NCBI GenBank assembly: GCA_009599575.1
Contig: VWND01000027.1
Span: 355,001 to 419,000, forward strand
Reading direction: 5' to 3'
Source: Blumeriella jaapii
Lineage: Eukaryota > Ascomycota > Leotiomycetes > Helotiales > Drepanopezizaceae
DNA: 64,000 nucleotides
Shown: positions 47,921 through 59,571 of the stretch, piece after piece
Layout of the letters: the number at the start of each line of letters is the position of its first letter
Position numbering within the stretch: the stretch's first letter is position 1
The notes under the pieces: model-generated
Told to the model about the DNA's origin: nothing
The model's database searches: none
Seen by the model: the letters and a program-made list of their open reading frames with translations, nothing else
Program-made: the position numbers and the translations under genes

Positions 47921-48186
47921 TGTGACGACTCACTCTTTTGGCCCCTCGTGTCACCCCAGCAACTACGTGTAGCTGCAAGCTCCCTGGTCTCCTGGTGGGT
48001 CTTTCCATTAACTGTGGAGACTATTCATATATATAAGGCTCTCTTTCCTTAGCAACCTCTGCCTTCTGCAGTTGTTGATTCTAAGTGAATATTTTTGTTA
48101 CAGAACCAAAGGCTCGTTTTTTTATTATATGAATACGGCGACCAGTTGACTGATCTCCCAGCCTTTCGATTGATTAGATCGTTATA
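47921..48186 (+). repeat. 5' LTR of Gypsy-B4 (266 bp)
   Basis: Starts TGTGACGACTCACTC and ends GATTAGATCGTTATA. It holds a single copy of the 28-bp unit that is doubled in B2, and a TATATATAAGGC block at 48030-48040 that could be the element TATA box. Composition is near normal. Confidence 0.9.
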
Positions 48187-48381
48187 TTATTAACAACTTT
48201 TTTTCTACGCTGGCGACGGCGTAAACTATTTTTCCTTTCGAATTCCTTACGGATTACACCAAGGTGATCGACCGGTCGTAAAAAGGCTTATTTCCGCATT
48301 TTGCGAAGGATGGCTTCTGTTCAACGATCCCCCCCTTAGCAGAGCTTTTCAGCTCCTGCTACTACACCTCAACCTCCCTTC
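48187..48381 (+). other. Leader and deletion junction of Gypsy-B4
   Basis: The segment after the 5' LTR matches the B2 leader (39810-39640, reverse), including ACGACCGGTCG. At about 48370-48395 it passes directly into sequence equivalent to B2 37105. No coding is assigned. Confidence 0.6.
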
Positions 48382-51300
48382 CCTCGAATTTCTTCCCCCG
48401 GAGTACAAAGACCTCGAACACGTGTTTTCTAAGGCCGCCAGTAACGAGCTAGCCCCTTACCGGCCCTACGACTATAAGATCGAGCTTATTATAAGTGAGA
48501 AAGAGCTGAAATATATTCTTTTGTATAAAATATCGATTTCAAAGCTCGAAATTGTCAAAACCTATCTGCAAGATAATCTTGATAAAGGTTTTATCGAATC
48601 TTTTATCGCTTTTTTCGCTGCTTTAGTGTTTTTCGCCAAAAAACCCGACGGTTTATTACGTTTTTGTATCGATTACCGAGCTTTTAATAACGTTACTCGT
48701 AAAAATCGCTATCTTTTTTTTTTATCGATAAGACTTTTGCTCGTTTTTCGAAAGCGCGAATTTTTACGAAATTCGATATTCGTTAAGCTTTTTATAAAAT
48801 TCGAATGGATCCCGCTAGTAAAAAACTAACGACGTTTCGTACGCGTTACGGCGCTTATAAATGTAAAATGCTACTTTTTGGCTTTATTAATGGATTCGCA
48901 ATTTACCAACGCTATATAAACGACGTTTTCTTCGATTATTTGAACGATTTTTATATTGCATATTTAAATAATATTTTTATTTATTCGTCCGACCTTTTGA
49001 AATACGTTATATACGTTCGCAAAGTGTTTTAAAAGCTCGCTGACGCTGAATTATAGGCCGATATTCGGAAGTTTGAATTTAACGTTATACGGATCCGTTA
49101 TTTAGATTTTATTATTTTTACTAAAGGCCTAGAGATAGATTTAGAAAAGGTTTCCGTAGTCGCCTATTAGAAGCCTTTTACTATTGTAAAAGATATATAA
49201 AGCTTTTTTGGTTTTTGTAATTTTTACCGACGTTTTATTCGAAACTACGGCGTAATTACAAAGCCTTTGGTTTATTTAACCAAGGCTAACGTTTTTTACA
49301 ATTTTACTTTTGAGTGTTAGAAGAATTTCGACCTTTTTACACTAGCCTTTATTATTGCACCAGTTTTATAATATTAAAATCTTTTCTGTATATTGGAAAC
49401 TAACGCTTCCGACGGCGTAGTAGCTTTTGTATTTTCGCAATTTTATAGTAACGATTGGCTTTTAGTCGCTTATTTTAGCAAAATCATAGTTTTCGTAAAG
49501 CTAAACTACGTCGTATACGATAAAAAGATATTCGCAATCGTGAAATTTTTAAGCAATTTTCGTACTGAACTGGCTGGCTTAGTTTATTAAATTAAAATAG
49601 TTACTAATTATAAGGTTTTAGAATATTTTATGATTTCCAAACTTTTAAACGTTCGACAAGCACGCTGGGCCGAGCTTTTCGCCGATTACAACTTTTTTAT
49701 TACGTACAAATTAAATAAACACAACTTTTTAACTGACGTATTAATACGTCGTACGAGCGAATTCGATCGCCAAAACTTTTTTAAACGCATTTAACGCTTG
49801 CAAATCTTTTTTCGAGCAAATCAGATCGATCATCGCCTTTTGATTAAAAAATTTCGATCTTCCACGGCTTTCGAAACAGCTGTTTTTATTGTTAAAATAG
49901 CTGATTTTTTTTTCGCATTCCGTGTCGTTAATTAAATTTTCCACGCTAATCGCATAGCTAGCAGCCTGATGGCCTTTCGAAAAGAAACTGTACGAAACGC
50001 TACGAAAAGGAACGACGATAATAATATTCCGTTTTCGTATATATTTAAACGCGATTTGCTGCTATATCACGGTCGCCTGATAATATCAAACGTCGATTAT
50101 TTTCGTTTAGCTTTTGTACGAAAAATGCACGATCAGATTTCCACCGCTTATTCCAGCGTTCGCAAAACTACGCAATTATTTTCGGACTAATACTATTGGC
50201 GAGGTATGACAGCTTTTGTAAAATAATACTATCGCAATTGCCACGCTTATCGAAAAAATTTTGTTTTAAAAGATAAGCGCTCCGGCTTTTTTCAGCCTTT
50301 TTCTGTTTTTAACTATTTTTAAAAATACGTTATAATGGATTTTTGCAGTTTTAATAAAAACAAATACGGCTACGATAACGTGTTCGTAATAATAAATCGC
50401 AAGCAGATTATTTCGATTTTTTATTATAAAAATATCGACGCTCGAAGTTTCGCCAAATTATATATATTTCACGTGTATAAGTATTTTGGCCCTTTAAAAA
50501 GTATTATTAGCGATCGTGGCCTTTAATATTAGTTTATTTTTTGGTCTGAATTAAACAAAATATTCGATACGTAATTAAAGCTTTCGATAGCCGCTTATTT
50601 CGAAACCGACGGTCAAACCGAAATTTATAACTAATATTTGCAAAAACGCTTTCGATTTTTCGTAAATTTTTATTAAAACGATTAGAACGAATTTCTTTTA
50701 ATAATGGATTTCGCTTAAATGGTTTTTACGAAAGTTTAGATAGCTTTTCACTTTTTAAAATTGTATACGGTTATATTTTTTATATTAATTGAAATTGAAA
50801 GCTCGATATTTTTTTTTTTTTTAATTTTTTATATAAGCTAAACGCAAACGAAGCTTATGCGTACGCTCGCCGTTATTACGACGCCTGGAATTTCGCTAAA
50901 TCGCACTTTTAATAAGCCTACGATAAAATAAAAAGAAATGCGAATAAATTTCGCCGCGCGATCGATTTTAACGTTGGCGATTACGTATAGTTCGATATGC
51001 GTTTATTTCCGATTTTCCGGCTTTTTCGCAAGCTCGACAACTTTACAAACGGCATTTTCAAAATTGTAGCCAAAATTTTCGATAACGTTTTTAAGCTAAA
51101 TTTTTTTAGTATTATAAACGTACATTTAGTTTTTTACGTTAATCGACTGCGTAAAGCAGCTGACGACGCGTTTTCAAATCAAATTAATTTAGTTTTTAAA
51201 TTTATTAATATAATTGATAAACTTGAATACGAAATCGAAAAATTAATCGCTTATCGAATGCAGCGGAAGACCTTTTAATACAAAGCTTTTTAAATAAGCT

Positions 51301-51500
51301 TAAATAAAGATTTTACGTGGTATTTCGCGTTTGATTTTATATATGCTTTTTTGAAAATACGCGATTTTTATTTGGCGCATAAAAAGTTTCTCGGTCCTTT
51401 TGTAAAACTTATAAACTGGCTAAAAGCGTATTCCGAAAGTTTGGATTCGTACGATTATTTGAATAGCGACGTATTAATAGATAAAAGCTCGAAAGCGCGC
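48382..51500 (+). pseudogene. pol: Gypsy-B4 pol (RT-RNaseH-IN-chromodomain), inactivated
   Basis: RT starts MFSKAASNELAPYRPYDYKI at 48422. A T-run near 48716 shifts the frame, and it continues FRTRYGAYKCKMLLFGFING to the box YLNN (48961-48972), both Asp lost. RNase H is at 49393-49590 (METNASDGVVAFVFSQF; NYVVYDKKIFAIVKFL). The integrase zinc domain is at 50100-50260 (RKMHDQISTAYSSVRKTTQL, then a Cys-His pair). The core has MDFCSFNKNKYGYDNVFV at 50335, SIISDRG near 50510 and ETDGQTEIYN near 50610. GPY/F is at 50997-51175. The chromodomain at about 51210-51360 has EYEIEKLIAYRMQRKTF and WYFAFDFIYAFLKIRDF. There are few stops compared with the C and D copies, but the copy is clearly dead. Confidence 0.86.
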
Positions 51501-51521
51501 TTTTTTCGGACGGAAGAATAG

Positions 51522-51744
51522 TGTAACGATTTACTCTTTTGGCCCTTCGTATCACCCCAGCAACTACGTATAGCTGCAAGCTTTCTGGTCTTCTGGTAGG
51601 TTTTTTCATTAATTGTAAAGATTATTTATATATATAAAGCTTTTTTCTTTTAGCAACTTCTGCCTTTTGCAATTATTAATTTTAAATAAATATTTTTGTT
51701 ACAAAACCAAAAGCTCGTTTTTTTTACCATATGAACACGGCGAC
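51522..51744 (+). repeat. 3' LTR of Gypsy-B4, left part
   Basis: Starts TGTAACGATTTACTC and is cut at 51744 by TRIM-H (target duplication GCGAC). The missing end is 59572-59615, which finishes GATTAGATCGTTACA. The two parts together equal one LTR of about 267 bp. Confidence 0.9.
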
Positions 51745-51914
51745 TGTGACGAACCTTATATATTTCCCTTAAGATACAGACAGAGAGCTGAAAGGAAGGA
51801 AGCTCGGGGCGAACTATATACACTGTAGAACCCCCTGGCCCTGGCGCTACGCCAGAACTGTAACGGAAGACTGAACAGCCGAAAGCCGAACAGCCGAATG
51901 GCCGGGCCGTTACA
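51745..51914 (-). repeat. 3' LTR of TRIM-H (170 bp)
   Basis: On the plus strand it starts TGTGACGAACCTTATAT and ends GGCCGGGCCGTTACA. It contains the small hairpin CTGGCGCTACGCCAG. It is identical to the partner LTR except for one T/C. Confidence 0.92.
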
Positions 51915-51932
51915 CTACCCCCCCCTCCGAAA
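51915..51932 (-). promoter_or_regulatory. Polypurine tract of TRIM-H
   Basis: CTACCCCCCCCCTCCGAAAA type sequence directly inside the left LTR is a purine run on the minus strand. It resembles the Gypsy-B tract (CTACCCCTCCGTCCG) and hints that Gypsy-B-like enzymes could mobilise TRIM-H. Confidence 0.55.
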
Positions 51933-52221
51933 AAAGCTGGCCTCCAGCTGACTGTACAGAAAATCATACCGAAGGTTCGGCACACCGAAATAAAATGAAC
52001 GAACGACTGCAATTGCAATCAAAAAATAAAGGAGTGAAAAAATGAAAACCACTATTGAAAACCCCACTCCGAACCGTCCGAAAACTCCTCAGCCAGTGCA
52101 GCCTGAATTTCAGCCTGATTCTTTTGGCCGAACAAATCTATTGCAGTCAATTGCTTGCTTTTCAGAACCTTCAAGCAATGGCGGGTTTGAATTTGGTGCA
52201 ACTGATTGTACGGTCCCAAGC
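51933..52221 (-). other. TRIM-H interior, 3' segment with small open frames
   Basis: On the minus strand, and across the A2 insertion, one frame reads LGPYNQLHQIQTRHCLKVLK then AALAEEFSDGSEWGFQ and stops near 52064. On the plus strand two overlapping frames start at 52042 and 52055 and run into A2. None has a recognisable domain, so I make no coding claim. Confidence 0.4.
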
Positions 52222-52395
52222 TGTCAGGGGTGCGAACGAGCAGAAGGTTCGTAGATGAATTGCATTGATTACGGGGTTCTAAATTTAGAGGTGTCGTGAA
52301 GTCTAAAATATAATATGTGCGAGCTCCGATGTCACGTGATAATAACGTGATTTTCGGACCACGTAACTAACGGACTGACGTTTTATTTTTTTATA
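52222..52395 (-). repeat. 3' LTR of Gypsy-A2 (174 bp)
   Basis: Plus strand from TGTCAGGGGTGCGAACGAG to TTATTTTTTTATA. It is homologous to 58052-58225 and 4199-4370. Its outer end is RIPped near the interior but well preserved near TRIM-H. Confidence 0.9.
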
Positions 52396-52409
52396 TATAG
52401 TTTTTTTTT

Positions 52410-55400
52410 CCATTTTTTTATTTAATTTTTTCGTCGTCGGAATTTATTTTTATGAATCGAGCTTCGTTCGCAAAGCGTGTTTGTAAACGAGTGCGAGATT
52501 CGGCTGAAATAATAGAAAAAAAAAAAGTAAGCTTTTTTAGTTTCGAAAGCAGAACAATTAGTATTTTTGCAATAGAGGAGGAATTGGTAGTAATCGTTTT
52601 GTGTTTGGTAACAGTTGTAAAGGTTTTTTTTAATAATAAAAGCTTATTTTCGTTATTTATCGATTTAATATGTTTTTTGTTAGCAATTCTAGCTTTAGCC
52701 AGTTTTGATTTGATCGGATAAAGCTTTTGAAAAAAACGGGTGGCGAATTTTGTTATAAAATTATATACGTTAATAACGTTTTTTAATAGTTTCTAAGATT
52801 AGTTTTCGGCGTTGTAGCCACGCTATTATATTAAATAAAAAAAGTTGAGGTTTCGTTTAAAATTAAAAATAACGTTTATAGCTTATAGCAAGCTTTCGTT
52901 TGCGTCGATAAAAACAGGTGGAAAAAGAGGGTTTTTCTGCTCTGAAAAAAGGTCGTTGTAAACAGGTTTGAGCAAATTAATATGGAAAATAAAATATAAT
53001 AGTTTTTGTTCGAAAGGTAATTTCAGCCTGTAATTATAAAAGCTTAAAATTTCGGCGATTTTGTAAAAATCGTAGAATTTATTATTTAGTTTTTTAATTG
53101 GTTTGGTGGAGGTTATATTGCGTTTGTTAAGAAATACGATATTTTTAATTTTGTAAGCAGAAGCTGGTTAGCGTTATTAATTAAAATAGTGTTTTTGATC
53201 GGCTAACGCTGAAATCAGATTTGTACGTAAAAGTAGTTTTAACTTTTTTATTTTATCGGCGAAGTCGTTTTTTTTCGTATTTGCTATTCGCAAAATACGT
53301 GAAATGAAACCTAGAATAAACTTAGGTAAAAAAAAGCTTATTCGGGGGTGGAAACTTTTGTTAGCGTAAAAAAGAGAAACTCCGGTGAAAGTATTTATAG
53401 CGTTATTTGCTGCGAATTCAGCTAGAAAAAGCCAGTTTTTTTAATTTTTTTAAGCGTATTCGACGAATTGTTTTAAATAAAATAGTAGATAAGCGTTCGC
53501 GTTTTCGGTTTGGCCGTTTGTTTCGAAATAAAAGCTGATGGATAGCGTAATATTAGTTCCGAAACGGTAATTAATAGCTTTTCAAAATTATAAAACAAAT
53601 AAGAAACTTCGGTTTGAAATTATAAAATCGAGAAAATTATATAAACGTTAAATATTTTTGTAAAATAACTTGGCTAAGTTTGTCGCTTTTATAGCTGTAT
53701 AACAGATTATATAATATCGTTTTTTAATAAAGCGACAAATTATTATTATAATCAGGTTGTTTCGATTTTTATGCTTTTTTATTGGAAAAGGGTTTATAAA
53801 ATCGACCGATATATAGCTTTAACGACGTAAAAAAATAAGCAAGAGTTTAAGAAATCTTTGATAACGTTGATTAATGCTTGTATTACGAAAGCAGCCGTTG
53901 TAATTGCGAATAAATCTTTTGCAATTTTCGGAAACTAATAGCTAATAATAATTTTTATTAATAATTTCGTAAAGTTTGTTTTTGCTAAAATGGCTTGTTT
54001 TTATTAAATCATAGGCTATTTGTAAAAGCTAGGTACGGATAGAAACGTTTAAATTCGGTATATCGGAAACGTAAAATCGGTTTCGAAAATATAATTTGTT
54101 ATTACGTATAACGTATTTAAAAAGTTATAACGTTTTGGATTTCGAAATATTTTTTGATTTAAATATTTTTTTTTTAATAGCGATTTACAGCTTGTTAATA
54201 AAATAGTATTTATTTAAGAGTCGTAAAAGCTTTTCGTCGTCCGCTTCGGATACTAGTTTTAGCAAAGCTGGAAAAGCGTTTAAGACTTTAATTAAATAGT
54301 GTTTTTTAAAAAAAGCTTGGTTTTGAAACTAAATTCTTTCGTTTAAAAAGTTTTAAAAAAAGTTTTAAAAACGTCGGGTTAAAAAGTCAGATTTATTATT
54401 TTGTTTTTTAAATTTGAAAATAATTATAAAATCAAAATCAGCTAAAAACTCGTTTTATTATATTTGACGTCGGTTAAATTGCTTAGTTGTTATGAAATAT
54501 TTTAAATTTCGGTGGTTTATAAATATACGAATTAAATAGGCAGCTTTTTGTAATTCGGCTCGCTAATTTTCGAAGCAACATATAATAGCGAGAAGTTTTT
54601 TGTTATAAATTTCGTAATTGCATTCGGCTGAATCGAACTTTTTTAATATAAACGCGATTAGATAAAGCATTTTTATATCGTTTTTTCTGAAAAAGAATTT
54701 TTAAAAAAACGTAATTAAAAGCGTCGGTTTTAACGAAAATCTTTTTATCAGAATTAAAATGAAATAATATAGGTGTAATAATAAAAGCTGATTTAAGGAA
54801 TTCGAAAGCTTTAATATAATTATTGTTGAATTTTTTTATTTAATGTTTTTTTTCGTTAGATTTATTAAAAAAGTAACGATGCGAAAAAAACCTTTAATAA
54901 AACGTCGGTAGAAATTTGCAAAACCTAAAAACGCTTATACGTTTTTGACGTTGAAAAAAAGGTTTTAGCTAATAATAGCTTTTAATTTCTTAAGATTTAT
55001 TTTAATTTTAATAATAAAAATAATTATTTCTAGGTAAACGACTTTTTGAATTTTAAATTCGCATTTTTTTATATTTAATTGCAGGCCAGCGTCGGAAAAA
55101 GCTTGAAAAACGAAATTGACGTGTTTTTTGTGTTTTTAAAAATCGTTTAAATAAATTAAAATATCGTTTATATAAGCTGTGCAAAAAATATTTAAATAAA
55201 GTCGTAAAATATCGTTTATGCGAAATTGAAAAATGGCAGGGGCGTTGCATAAACCGAAGGATATAACCAACGATTCGAATAGACCGTATTTCGTATTAAA
55301 CGCAATAAGCTATTTATAGCTTTTTTTTATACGAATTTTGTTAAAAGCGGCAAAAACGTTAAATTTGATATAGAACTTCGCTTTGCTCAGTCGAAAAAGT

Positions 55401-56590
55401 GTTTTTTGAATTAATAACAAGAAATATTGGTTTTTGATTGTTATAGCGTTGAAAGCTTTATAATCGACGCAAAAACGTAATTCGCTTTTTGGCTTTTTTG
55501 CAAATAAAACTAGAAAAGCGGCGGAAAAAAAGCTAGTTCGAATTTAGCTTTTTTCGAAGTTTTCTTTTAAAAACTTGCGTAAAACTTAAAATTCGTCAAC
55601 TAATATATTATATAAAAAATCGTATAAAAGTATTGCGCCAAAACGGAGTTTTATCGTATAATCAACGCTTTTTTTATAAAACGCAAATTTATCAGTTTTA
55701 ATAAGATCGAAAGCGGCCAAATGGTGATAATAGTGTTAAAAGAGTTTTATGCGAAAATCGATTAGCGGTTTAGTTTAAAAGGCCAAACGAATATTTTTTA
55801 AAAAGGTTTTAGCGAGGTAAAATTCAGCTGATAAATATTATCGTTCAGTTAAAAAAATTCTTATCGTAATTGGTTTACTTTTGATAATGCAAAATTAGGG
55901 TCGTTTGCAGAATTAAAGTCGTTTTTGATTATAGCGCCGAGTTTTTATAAACGTTGGTCGATTTCGTATAATAAGGCTGAAAATACTTCGACTCCGGGCT
56001 AAAAAAATAAAATATTAAAAGCAGCAGCTTTTGTACGGCGAGAAAGGGTTAATTAAACGATTAATTTGTAAAAGTGGCGTTTTTAAATTAAATCTGAAAC
56101 AGCTAATTAATAAAAGTTCTGGAGTAAATAATTCGAACGGCAAAAGTTTAAATTAAAACAAAAAGTATTTGTAATTTAATTAATATAGGGGTTGTGTGTT
56201 TTAAGCCAAGGTTTGCCCAGAATAAAATCGTATTTTCCTAGTATTGTAATAAAAGCTGTAATTCGTTCGGTATAGCGGACGATATTAATTTGAAAAGAGA
56301 TTTGATAAGTAACGTTGCCGTGGATGGAAAAACGTTCGTTAACTACGGTAAGTTTACGTGGGTTAATAAATAAAACAAAAGTTAATTCGTAATATTATAC
56401 GAAAATATAATTAATAAAATTATCGGTAGTTTCGGAATCGTTTAAAAAATAGGTTTTGATATGTGTATTATTAATAGTTATAATATAAAGCAATATTAAA
56501 TATGGTTTCGGAACGTTATTTAAAGCAAATAATTTTAATTTATTTTTTAAAAGTTTTTAATAATAATAATTATTAAAAACAGTTAATTTT
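52410..56590 (-). pseudogene. pol: Gypsy-A2 pol (PR-RT-RNaseH-IN-chromodomain), inactivated
   Basis: Protease site DSE for DSG (56439-56431) in YFLNDSETTDNFINY. RT: KKPKSELRFCVDYKAFNAIT near 55510, [19 protein letters not shown], and the box YIND (55174-55163). RNase H is near 54700-54560, with [19 protein letters not shown]. The integrase zinc domain near 53990-53860 has the first His as Tyr and the second kept; the core is at 53830-53380; GPY/F is at about 53160-52960; the chromodomain is near 52880-52740. The tail near 52720-52440 is read on the minus strand; the long open frame on the plus strand there (52452-52721) is its shadow, as is 3873-4277 in A1. Confidence 0.86.
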
Positions 56591-56599
56591 CCGACTTTT

Positions 56600-58010
56600 T
56601 CGCTTCGGCTTTAGCTTTTTTAATTTAAAGAAAATCGGGGCAGTTAGCAGCTCGGTGTTTATCGTTGGCATATTATAGGCAGAGGTTATTAGCAAAAAGG
56701 TAGATTCGGCGAGCTAGTTTTTCGGCGTCACCGATTAGACGTTTGTTTTTTGTTATATTAACTGCGGTTTATATAATTGCTTTGGTTTGGATAGCGCTAA
56801 AATTTATAAGATCGTTTTAAATAATAGTCGTAATAACAGTTTTAAATATAAAAGCGGAAAAAATGATTTTCGTATTACGGCTTTCGGTTTTATAATAATT
56901 AGAATTTAATTATCGAAAAACGGTATCGGTTTCGCGTATTTAGGCGCAAAAGCTAATAAGATCGGTTTTTAAATCGAAAAAATTAGTATACGATAAACGG
57001 ATAATTATATTAGAATAAAAAGCTTCGCGCAAAATAACGATAGCGGCTTTGTTATTAAACTTAATATAATTTTTAATTTTCAGCTAAACAAAAAAAAAAA
57101 TAGACAGGAATTGATTGTTTTGCTTAAAAAACAGAATTTTTTTAAATATATTTGCTTATTAATTAAAAACATCGAACGATTATTAAAAAATTTAAATTAT
57201 TTTTGCAATAATTAAATAGGAAAAAGTGCCGTTCGTACGTAAACCTTTTTATAAAACGCTTTTGATTGTATCGAAAAAGCGGGAAAAAAAGTAGCTTATG
57301 CGATTCTGTTCGGTCGTATATTAGTTCTGATTAAAACGGAATTTTAAAATTATATTTTAAAAAAAAATAATAAAATGTTTTGTAACGTTGCCGATGCTAT
57401 CCGAATTTATAAATTTATCGGAATCGGGAAAAGCAGGTGTTTATTTTTTTACGTTTAAAATATTCGGTGTATTTTAACTGGTAGAAGTTTGTTTTCGAAA
57501 ATTGGCAAGCTCGGCTTCGCGGTTTTAAATTTTTTTTTTTTAAAAAGCTTTTTTTTTTTAATATTATACCGTTTAAATATTTAGTTTTTAAGCGAGATTA
57601 TTTAGTTTAGCTTTAAATAATATTATTATATCGTTTTGTTTTACCGCGTAAGCGAAAATATCGAAAATTTCTTAAAAGCAGGCTTTCGTATTAACGATCA
57701 AAGCGGCGACGATTTGGTCGGGGTATTTAAAATGCCCTAAAATAAAGCAATTAAAAGGTTTCGACAATTTGAAATGGTCCGATATAGCTCGTTAAGAAAA
57801 AAGCGTAAAATGTATTTTGTTCCGGAATATAAGCAAAAGCAGAACGGAGTTTTTTAAATATAAGTTTTGTGTTAAAAAAAGTTATCGTTTCGTAGTTTCG
57901 TATCGTAAAAGTTATTTTTAAAAAATCGTAAAAGTTGTTATCGCGATAAAGTTTATTGATTTTCCGTATGCGCAAAAGCAAAACAGAATTGGCAGGCCTT
58001 TTTAGTTTAA
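56600..58010 (-). pseudogene. gag: Gypsy-A2 gag
   Basis: The open part 57981-57751 reads LRIRKINKLYRDNNFYDFLK then YAFFLTSYIGPFQIVETF, the N-terminal region of gag. A zinc knuckle at 56681-56640 reads C-L-stop-Y-ANDKH-RAAN-C: the spacing of CX2CX4HX4C with the second Cys changed to Tyr and a Gln codon changed to stop. The mid-part is heavily RIPped. This shows that the family has a normal gag, which is outside the window in A1. Confidence 0.75.
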
Positions 58011-58051
58011 GGGCTGAAATAAAAGTATTAAAAGAGGTTTGGTAATTAATA

Positions 58052-58225
58052 TATTAGAAATGCGAACGAGCAGAAGGTTCGTAAATGAATTGCATTAACT
58101 ACGGGGTTCTAAGTTTAGAAATGTCGTAAAGTCTAAGATACAATGTGTGCGGGCTCCGATGTCACGTGATAACAACGTGACTTTCGGACCACGTGACCAA
58201 CGGACTGACGTCTCATCCTCTTACA
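58052..58225 (-). repeat. 5' LTR of Gypsy-A2 (174 bp)
   Basis: Plus strand TATTAGAAATGCGAACGAG to CATCCTCTTACA. The TGTTAGGGG start has become TATTAGAAA by G to A changes. CAAGC follows. The right half is un-RIPped (ATGTCACGTGATAACAACGT). Confidence 0.9.
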
Positions 58226-58513
58226 CAAGCCTCTCTTTAAGCTATCGACGAAGTAAAAGCCTTAGGCAGAACTGGGTCCTTCTGCTTTAGAATTGAAGTT
58301 TCATACATGTTGAATGCTTCTGAAACCTCAATTGCTTCTAGCTTATCGATACGTTCGAGCTCCTTTCGTTTCTCGATTGCGTAATTATTCATAGGGTCGC
58401 TAGCGTCGTAACGTCAGCCGGCGGGTCGGTGTATTCGTATGCATACCGATTATCCTAGAAAAGTTGCGAGGGCGTTCCGAAGGGTGCTAAGGCCGGGCTG
58501 GCCCGAAGGGAAG

Positions 58514-58610
58514 AAAAAGGACCGAAATTGGCAGGGCCGAATTAAAAGGCCGAATTGACTGGAAGGGCCGAAACTGAAAGGCCGATATTGACTAAGCCGA
58601 AAACTCGAAC
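58514..58610. repeat. Degenerate short tandem repeat in TRIM-H
   Basis: About five spaced units of the type GGCCGAAATTGA (for example GGGCCGAATTAAAAGGCCGA). It gives this stretch its purine/GC look and spurious open frames. Confidence 0.6.
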
Positions 58611-59261
58611 CAATTTGAACGTTGCAAAAGTGCAATATGCAACCTTGGTGGTAAATGAATCCATATGGCCCCGGAATAGCCTTTTCATCGGGTCGGCTAA
58701 ACCAATCCGAAAGGTCGATTCGTACTTAAACTTTGAATGAGGGGTAACAAGGTTTGACTGGATTTTCAGGCTCCACCGAAATTGTCAGGTTCGGGTAAAT
58801 ACGGCCTGGGCCGACGATTTTCGGTAAGATCGCCGGTTCGAAGAAAGGTGAAAGATTTTCAAGCTGCTGCTTAGGTTCCAAGGTGCGTTGTTGTTGCATT
58901 CGTAATTGAATAGAACTGGCAGAGCTGTTCAGAAAGTGGTGTAAACATAGCTATGACGTAGCTAGTCTAGAAGCGAAAGAACAAAGGGGAGGTTGTTGCT
59001 GTAGTAGCTGTCGGGGGTGCTTTTGGGTCGGAAGCACCAAGTTATCGGTGGGAGTAGTCGTATTGAAGTATTGTAAAGCAGTGCACGCTAGTATGGCGGT
59101 AGCGTACGAGAAGGTGCAATAATCGTAGTATAGAAGGTAGGTAGATGGCGCAATTGATCGGAAGCGCCTGAAACAATAAATTTCGGAAGGTGTAGAATGG
59201 TGCGAGAGGTCGGATACACCGGAGACGATAAAATGGCGAGAGTTGTAGTCGATAAAAAGGG

Positions 59262-59365
59262 CAATAAATCAATAAATGGGCATCCGCAGATCCCGAATCA
59301 ATAAATCAATATCAATAAGTCCAATAAAGTGTTCAATATCAATAAGGCCAATAAATCAATAAATA
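59262..59365. repeat. AATAAATCAAT-type repeat near the 5' LTR of TRIM-H
   Basis: Several copies of CAATAAATCAATA and CAATATCAATAAG type units just inside the right LTR, where a primer-binding site and packaging region would be expected. Confidence 0.6.
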
Positions 59366-59396
59366 CGACGTCACTCCGAACGAAGGGTCTGTATAG

Positions 59397-59566
59397 TGTG
59401 ACGAACCTCATATATTTCCCTTAAGATACAGACAGAGAGCTGAAAGGAAGGAAGCTCGGGGCGAACTATATACACTGTAGAACCCCCTGGCCCTGGCGCT
59501 ACGCCAGAACTGTAACGGAAGACTGAACAGCCGAAAGCCGAACAGCCGAATGGCCGGGCCGTTACA
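59397..59566 (-). repeat. 5' LTR of TRIM-H (170 bp)
   Basis: TGTGACGAACCTCATAT to GGCCGGGCCGTTACA on the plus strand, one base different from 51745-51914. GCGAC follows. The near-identity argues for recent insertion or escape from RIP. Confidence 0.92.
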
Positions 59567-59571
59567 GCGAC

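Larger units (their letters stand above)
52222..58225 (-). mobile_element. Gypsy-A copy A2, complete with both LTRs (6.0 kb)
   Basis: LTRs 52222-52395 and 58052-58225, 174 bp each; perfect target duplication CAAGC at 52217-52221 and 58226-58230. It is inserted in TRIM-H and therefore is the innermost and youngest element of this branch, yet its interior is RIPped. Order from right to left: 5' LTR, gag 58010-56600, protease 56440, RT 55590-55000, RNase H 54800-54500, integrase about 54180-53330, GPY/F 53160-52960, chromodomain about 52880-52740, tail, 3' LTR. Confidence 0.93.
58231..59396 (-). other. TRIM-H interior, 5' segment
   Basis: About 1.2 kb of normal-composition sequence between A2 and the right LTR. 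A 51-codon frame on the minus strand, starting near 58393 (MNNYAIEKRKELERIDKLEA) and ending KAFTSSIA near 58237, is charged and probably helical but unrecognised. Other frames (58635-58450, 59272-59042) have no familiar domain. This is too short for enzymes; it may be a gag remnant or untranslated. Confidence 0.45.
51745..59566 (-). mobile_element. TRIM-H: short non-autonomous LTR element, hosting A2
   Basis: LTRs 51745-51914 and 59397-59566 (170 bp each) differ at a single C/T site. The target duplication GCGAC is perfect (51740-51744 and 59567-59571). Without A2 (6,004 bp plus 5 bp) it is about 1.8 kb. A purine tract lies inside the left LTR on the minus strand, so the element runs right to left. 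The interior has no RT, integrase or gag motif. Base composition is near normal and there is no RIP signature, unlike the A2 copy inside it. This fits a terminal-repeat retrotransposon in miniature or a larger deletion derivative moved by another family. Confidence 0.85.
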
